Of a DNA stretch of 64,000 nt, positions 59,701-64,000 are shown piece by piece. The translations under genes and the position numbers were made by a program. Location of the stretch: NCBI RefSeq assembly GCF_030546575.1, contig NZ_JAUOTN010000008.1:62001-126000 (forward strand). The letters run 5' to 3'. Below the pieces are notes generated by a model. The model saw only the letters and a list, made by a program, of their open reading frames with translations. It was not told where the DNA came from and made no database searches. Position 1 is the stretch's first letter; the number at the start of each line of letters is the position of its first letter. This DNA comes from Pontibacter coccineus (lineage in GTDB: Bacteria; Bacteroidota; Bacteroidia; Cytophagales; Hymenobacteraceae).

Positions 59701-60267
59701 TTATAAGCTGTTACCGGTTAGGGGTGCATACAGGATATCCACGGTTATGTCTATTTGCCTGGCGATGTTGTTTCGTACAAGCCGGGGGATCTTTATGTCG
59801 AACTCCTGGGGCGTGACGGAGAAGGTGGATCTGCCATAAAGTCGCCCATCCTTCACTTCAAGTGTGCCCGGGGTGTCGATGGCTTTGTCCTTCCCATGAA
59901 TGTTCAGCACGCCTTGAACCCGCACCTGATAGGCCGCATCCCTGGTTAGGTCAACCGTCCCCATGTTCGTTATTTTCCCCTTGAAAGTGGCCTTCGGATA
60001 CTTGTCCGACTCCACATAATTTTCATTGAAATGCGTTTGCATCAGGGACTTCTGGAACTGAAACTCCTTCATCGGTACCGAAAAGACCAATTCGCCGGTG
60101 CTGATATCAAGAACAGAAACCACCTTTTTGTTATGTGCTTCAATGTCTTCCAGGGGAGCATCTGAAAAGAACCAGATATGGCCTGTTTTTGTGATGAAAC
60201 GCGTTTGTGCCACCACATCAGCAAAAATGGTTAGCACGAGAAATATGACCAGGATGAGGTGTTTCAT
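59701..60267 (-). CDS. YceI-like family protein
   Basis: A 188-aa periplasmic protein of the YceI/lipocalin-like fold, which binds polyisoprenoid or other amphiphilic molecules. Signal peptide to about residue 20 (ADVVAQ). Core markers: HIWFFSDAPLEDIEAHNKKVVSVLDISTG, MQTHFNENYVESDKYPKATFKGKI and VTPQEFDIKIP. It lies in the cytochrome c/YceI/DUF5777 operon, nine bases after the cytochrome gene. Confidence 0.9.
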   Translation of the reverse strand: MKHLILVIFLVLTIFADVVAQTRFITKTGHIWFFSDAPLEDIEAHNKKVVSVLDISTGELVFSVPMKEFQFQKSLMQTHFNENYVESDKYPKATFKGKITNMGTVDLTRDAAYQVRVQGVLNIHGKDKAIDTPGTLEVKDGRLYGRSTFSVTPQEFDIKIPRLVRNNIARQIDITVDILYAPLTGNSL

Positions 60268-60276
60268 GATGCGAGA

Positions 60277-60663
60277 TCAGTTGTTCGGGGCGCCGTCAGC
60301 TACCCATTTCTTTATTTTGTCAATATCACAAGCTGAGAGTTTTGAAGCGCCCTGTGGCATCGGAACGAAGCCCGGCGCATGTGTGATAGCGCCAATCAGC
60401 CGGCCTTCGTCTACCTTTGTCTTTACACCGCTGTAATTACTCAGTACCACACCGCCCTCTGCGATGTTGGCTGCATGGCAGGCGTAGCAGTTGGTAGCCA
60501 GTATGGGCACCACGCTACCCGAAAAAGTAACCGTGTTTGTGTCACATTGCTGAGCGGGCTGCTGCGGCATCAGATCTTCTTCATTGTCGTCAGCACAGGC
60601 CGCAGCAGCCAAAAGGAGGATGCCCAGCATCAGTTTGTTTATCGCAGTATAAGTTGTTGTCAT
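60277..60663 (-). CDS. Cytochrome c-like lipoprotein
   Basis: A 128-aa exported lipoprotein (lipobox AAAC, Cys23) with one c-type heme site, Cys59-Tyr-Ala-Cys62-His63, in TNCYACHAANIAEGG. The GVVLSNYSGVKTKVDEGRLIGAITHAPGFVPMPQG stretch supplies the likely axial Met102. The closing ACDIDKIKKWVADGAPNN is usual for small periplasmic cytochromes in Bacteroidota. It leads the three-gene operon and would carry electrons in the periplasm or at the outer face of the inner membrane. An in-frame ATG at codon 12 is a possible alternative start. Confidence 0.9.
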   Translation of the reverse strand: MTTTYTAINKLMLGILLLAAAACADDNEEDLMPQQPAQQCDTNTVTFSGSVVPILATNCYACHAANIAEGGVVLSNYSGVKTKVDEGRLIGAITHAPGFVPMPQGASKLSACDIDKIKKWVADGAPNN

Positions 60664-60881
60664 GATTCCCTTGATTAGTTCTCGTCCTTTTCATCCTGGT
60701 GCCCCCATCACGGAGACTTTTTCCGGATGGTTGCCTTGGTCTGAAATAAAATCCATGCACCTGACAAGCTAAATTGAGTTGTCACATCAATCTTGCGGTT
60801 TTGTGCAGGTATAGGATTTCCGTTCTACCTATTTTGTGCTATATTTCAGCATAGATCGACACGCCTGTTTATTTAGATAAC

Positions 60882-63437
60882 ATGAGAAAGAACCTCCCGG
60901 CCGTTTTATGCGCCCTCTTTGCCCTGCTTTTTGCAAATGCCTTTGCGCAGGAAAACAAAAGCCATTTCGACCCAAAGAATCTGCAGCTGACTTATGAAGT
61001 AGCCGATGGAAAGTATGAAAACAAGCCGCAGACACTGGCAACACTCACCCTCACCAACACAGGCGAATTGCCTTTACCGGCCAGCGGGTGGGCCTTGTAC
61101 TTTCATTCTTTCCCAGCCCTGAAACCCAAAGCCGAAAATGCACCTGTTAAGGTAGAGCATGTGAATGGCGACCTGCGTTACCTGGCACCGACTGCTTCCT
61201 TCAAGGAGCTTGCACCGGGGGCTTCGCAGCGCATCGAGCTTGTTTCCGGCGGGCTGGTCGTGAACGACTCCCGGACACCACATGGGTTTTATCTGGTCTG
61301 GGACCATGACAAGTCCAAAGGACATGCTACCGCGCAGATCAGCGTAAAAAAGCCGGACCAGCCCTGGGTAGATTGGCTGCAGGCGAAAGATGTCTATGCG
61401 CAAAACAAGGTGATCGCCGACATCCCGGAGGAAAAGCTAACCAAGGTATTTCCGACGCCGGCTGTCTACCATGAAACCGGCCAGCCTTTTACGATGACCT
61501 CAGCTATACCTATTGTAACAGATGCGGCTTTCATGCGCGAGGCTTCTTTGCTGGCTGACCACCTGGGCACCGTTTTCGGCAAAAAGCCGGTGATCAGTAT
61601 GCTGGGTACGGGCAAGGCGATCCGTTTGCAGCAGAAAAAAGGGCTGGGGCCTGAAGCCTATGAGCTGCAGGTGAGTCCGCAGGAAATGGTGATTGCCGCC
61701 TCTACACCGGCTGGTGCCTTTTACGGAACACAATCGCTGAAAACCCTGATACCAGCAGTGGCACTGACTAAACTACAACGATCTGTTTCACTGCCTGGCG
61801 TGCGTGTTTCGGATGCCCCGCGTTTTGGGCACCGGGCCTTTATAATGGATGTGTCCCGCAACTTTCAGTCGAAGGAACAGGTGCTGAAGGTGCTCGATCT
61901 GATGGCGCTCTACAAACTGAACGTGCTGCACTTTCACCTGAATGATGACGAAGGATGGCGCCTGGAAATTCCGGGCCTGCCAGAGCTGACAGAAGTGGGC
62001 GGCAGACGAGGCCATACCATGGATGAAATGAATCAGCTGCAGCCTTCGCTGGGTTCAGGTCCGGATGCCGATAAAACCAGCGGCAGCGGGCACTATACTA
62101 AAGCGGACTTTATCGGGATCCTGAAGTATGCGACGGAACGCCACATCAAGGTCATTCCGGAGATCGAAACACCGGGGCATGCCCGGGCCGCTATTAAATC
62201 AATGGACTCCCGTTATGCCCGCCTGATGCAGGAGGGGAAACCTGAAGAAGCAAAACGCTACCTGCTCCGCGACCTGGAGGATAAATCGGTGTATCGCTCG
62301 GTGCAGAACTGGAACGATAACGTGATCAATGTGGCACTGCCCTCTACCTATGCCTTCCTCGAAAAGGTGGTAGACGAGATCCTGGTGATGTATAAGGAAG
62401 CCGGTGCCCCAATCCAGACCATCCACATGGGCGGCGACGAAGTGCCCAATGGCGTGTGGGAGAAGTCTCCTGCCGTAGAGGCTCTGATGGCGGCTAACCC
62501 GGAGGTAAAGGGTAAATATGATCTTTGGGATTATTACTTCGGCAAGGTGAACGACATGCTGAATGCCCGTAACCTATACCTGTCGGGTTGGGAAGAAATT
62601 GGCCTGACAAGGGTGGAGCAGAACGGAAAGAAAGTGTATGTGCCCAACCAGGATTTCAAGGCCAAAAACTTTCATGTGGACGTCTGGAACAACCTGTGGG
62701 GCGCCGAGGATCTGGCTTATCGCATGGCGAATGCCGGCTACAAGGTTGTGTTGACCAACGCCTCCAACCTATACCTGGATCTGACTTACCAGAAAGCCTA
62801 CGAAGAGCCGGGACTGTACTGGGCCGGTTACCTGGACCTGGACAAGCCCTTCTACTTCATTCCGTACGACTACATGAAGAACCAAAAGGTGGATACAAAC
62901 AACGATCCGATCAACCCGGCAGTAGTCTTCAAAGGGAAAGAACGACTGACTGCCTTTGGACGGACGAATATTGTGGGCTTGCAGGCGCCGCTTTGGTCTG
63001 AGATGATCAAAACCCCGGAGAGACTGGAGTACATGCTTCTGCCTAAACTGCTGGGTTTGGCTGAGCGCGCCTGGGCACCCGACCCGGCATGGGCAACAGA
63101 GCCCGATGCTGCCAAAGCAGAAGCTGCCTACAACCAGGCCTGGTCTGCCTTTGTGAATGTGTTGGGTAAAAGGGAGCTCCCGCGCCTAAGCCATTATGCC
63201 GGAGGCTTCCAGTATCGCATCCCGACCGCCGGGGCTGTCCTGGAAAACGGAAAAGTAATGGCCAATGTGCAGCTGCCTGGCTTCATCATCCGCTATACCA
63301 CAGACGGTTCGGAGCCAACTGAAAAGAGCAAGGTATACACAGGCCCGCTCAGCGCAAAAGGGGAGGTGAAATTGAAGGTGTTTTCACCTTCGGGACGGTC
63401 TGGCCGTGTCGTGAAGGTTGGGAATAAAACGAGTTAA
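60882..63437 (+). CDS. Beta-N-acetylhexosaminidase (GH20)
   Basis: An 851-aa exported glycoside hydrolase that removes terminal GlcNAc/GalNAc. A signal peptide ends near residue 22 (NAFAQ). Then come a carbohydrate-binding CHB_HEX-like domain (about 35-165), a GH20b domain (185-305) and the GH20 barrel (about 305-700). Catalytic residues are Asp519-Glu520 in HMGGDEVPNG, where Glu is the acid/base and Asp positions the N-acetyl group. RAFIMDVSRNFQSKEQVLKVLDLMALYKLNVLHFHLNDDEGWRLEI is the family signature. A chitobiase-type C-terminal domain (about 770-840) closes it. Likely role: chitin or peptidoglycan-derived sugar breakdown. Confidence 0.96.
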   Translation: MRKNLPAVLCALFALLFANAFAQENKSHFDPKNLQLTYEVADGKYENKPQTLATLTLTNTGELPLPASGWALYFHSFPALKPKAENAPVKVEHVNGDLRYLAPTASFKELAPGASQRIELVSGGLVVNDSRTPHGFYLVWDHDKSKGHATAQISVKKPDQPWVDWLQAKDVYAQNKVIADIPEEKLTKVFPTPAVYHETGQPFTMTSAIPIVTDAAFMREASLLADHLGTVFGKKPVISMLGTGKAIRLQQKKGLGPEAYELQVSPQEMVIAASTPAGAFYGTQSLKTLIPAVALTKLQRSVSLPGVRVSDAPRFGHRAFIMDVSRNFQSKEQVLKVLDLMALYKLNVLHFHLNDDEGWRLEIPGLPELTEVGGRRGHTMDEMNQLQPSLGSGPDADKTSGSGHYTKADFIGILKYATERHIKVIPEIETPGHARAAIKSMDSRYARLMQEGKPEEAKRYLLRDLEDKSVYRSVQNWNDNVINVALPSTYAFLEKVVDEILVMYKEAGAPIQTIHMGGDEVPNGVWEKSPAVEALMAANPEVKGKYDLWDYYFGKVNDMLNARNLYLSGWEEIGLTRVEQNGKKVYVPNQDFKAKNFHVDVWNNLWGAEDLAYRMANAGYKVVLTNASNLYLDLTYQKAYEEPGLYWAGYLDLDKPFYFIPYDYMKNQKVDTNNDPINPAVVFKGKERLTAFGRTNIVGLQAPLWSEMIKTPERLEYMLLPKLLGLAERAWAPDPAWATEPDAAKAEAAYNQAWSAFVNVLGKRELPRLSHYAGGFQYRIPTAGAVLENGKVMANVQLPGFIIRYTTDGSEPTEKSKVYTGPLSAKGEVKLKVFSPSGRSGRVVKVGNKTS

Positions 63438-63767
63438 GAGTGGGGTAGAAGGGTTTTCTGCCCGCGGCGGAGTTTTTTTTGGCGGCGAGATACCGAGATA
63501 CAAGTAGTAAAATAAAAGCCCCTCCATTTATGGAGGGGCTTTTTTACGTCCTTTGCTAGTGCGAGCTTGCAGCTTGTTCTGACTAATACAGAAGTTTAGA
63601 GGAGATTGTTTTGCTGGCTGTTAACCGGTTCGTTTCATTTTAAGCAGACAGGTTAAAATTCTCTTGCCATTCTGTAAAGAATCTTGTGAGAAGGGAGGTT
63701 AAGCCTATGCTACTCGCTACCAAGATCCTTTCAGGATGACAGAAAGGAGAGGGAAACGCCCCTGCGG
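63438..63767. other. Gene-free stretch after the GH20 gene
   Basis: It holds the strong terminator at 63514-63545 and, near 63718-63744, AAGATCCTTTCAGGATGAC, which resembles a dispersed Bacteroidota intergenic element (from memory) and can fold on ATCCT/AGGAT. Otherwise nothing recognisable is present. The minus-strand SRAP gene ends at 63768, so this region also holds its 3' end. Confidence 0.4.
63514..63545 (+). terminator. Intrinsic terminator of the GH20 gene
   Basis: AAAAGCCCCTCCAT (63514-63527) pairs exactly with ATGGAGGGGCTTTT (63530-63543), followed by further Ts. It lies about 76 bases after the stop codon. Confidence 0.93.
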
Positions 63768-64000
63768 CTACAGGGAGTTCAGTATTTCCGGTACGTTGTT
63801 TTGGGCTGCGTTTACCAGGGGGGACACCGGGTAGGCTTTCATTTGGTTTGCATCATAGGGTTTGAGCAACGAAAGTAGCTCTTCCTGCGATTCATGTGCA
63901 TCCAGCCAGAGTTCTTCTGCTTCCGGTGAAAGGATGACAGGCATGCGGTCGTGGATCGGCTTCACCAGCTCATTGGCCTCGGTCGTGATGATGGTGTAGG
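63768..64000 (-). CDS. SOS response-associated peptidase (SRAP/YedK-like), C-terminal part
   Basis: The window cuts this gene; the last 77 codons are visible. The readable sequence starts YTIITTEANELVKPIHDRMPVIL, then SPEAEELWLD and a closing YPVSPLVNAAQNNVPEI, all typical of the C-terminal half of SRAP proteins (YedK/HMCES). These form a covalent bond with abasic sites in single-stranded DNA through an N-terminal cysteine, which is outside the window. The conserved His of the HDRMPVIL motif is present. A standalone gene reading toward the GH20 terminator region. Confidence 0.9.
   Translation of the reverse strand, partial: YTIITTEANELVKPIHDRMPVILSPEAEELWLDAHESQEELLSLLKPYDANQMKAYPVSPLVNAAQNNVPEILNSL

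Noticed and set aside
1..64000. tRNA, rRNA, CRISPR arrays, insertion sequences or prophage
   Set aside because: I looked for cloverleaf-like segments, direct repeat-spacer arrays, transposase motifs and phage genes and found none I could support by eye.

Overview
The window looks like a chromosomal segment of a Bacteroidota bacterium of the order Cytophagales, most likely a Hymenobacteraceae/Pontibacter-type organism. This is inferred from the mix of DUF2911, DUF5777, DUF922, CheB/CheR-hybrid, SdiA-regulated and Ferritin_2 families, from TATATTTG-like -7 promoter elements, and from roughly 50% G+C or slightly above. I see no rRNA, tRNA, CRISPR array, prophage or insertion sequence. It reads as ordinary chromosome with many short operons separated by hairpin terminators.

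Layout. 1-2.4 kb: repeat-rich edge, then a CBS protein-nuoA-nuoB operon (respiratory complex I). 2.4-12.8 kb: secreted proteins and hydrolases (duplicated-domain lipoprotein, DUF2911, DUF922 protease, M1 aminopeptidase, S1/P1 nuclease, S58 peptidase, PAP2 phosphatase), a cold-shock protein, a class IV aminotransferase and a PepSY/SdiA-regulated lipoprotein. 12.9-18 kb: an OmpR-type response regulator and histidine kinase, and penicillin-binding protein 1A. 18-29 kb: a duplicated-domain unknown protein, malate:quinone oxidoreductase, M13 peptidase, methyltransferase/GNAT pair, fasciclin lipoprotein and a two-subunit M16 protease. 29.1-29.9 kb: a small lipoprotein and two tandem copies of what looks like a small structured RNA gene. 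30-39.3 kb: a long minus-strand run of bacteriophytochrome photosensory protein, giant CheB/CheR/PAS/histidine kinase hybrid, ABM-fold heme-degrading-type monooxygenase, ankyrin protein and HrpB helicase. 39.5-47.8 kb: two ECF sigma/anti-sigma pairs, orphan ExbD, a medium-chain dehydrogenase, two Tat-type Ferritin_2 proteins and TatA. 48-64 kb: ACR3 arsenite efflux, MscS channel, two related zinc metallopeptidases, MATE pump, PAS-histidine kinase, serine hydrolase, aldo/keto reductase, a cytochrome c/YceI/DUF5777 operon, a GH20 hexosaminidase and the end of an SRAP (YedK) gene.

Two features are not explained by the genes. First, the decamer CAGGTATAGC (either strand) is present about 20 times and its GGTATA core about 130 times. 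It lies preferentially between genes, occurs as inverted pairs that form hairpins or terminators, and in one place is expanded into six tandem GGTATA units. A companion 11-mer GCAAGGTATGG occurs five times. The behaviour resembles DNA uptake sequences or other highly iterated motifs. Second, two roughly 85-nt minus-strand transcription units at 29.1-29.7 kb share an ECF-like promoter and a conserved core. Each ends in a terminator whose sequence differs while its pairing is preserved, which suggests a duplicated small RNA under envelope-stress-type control.
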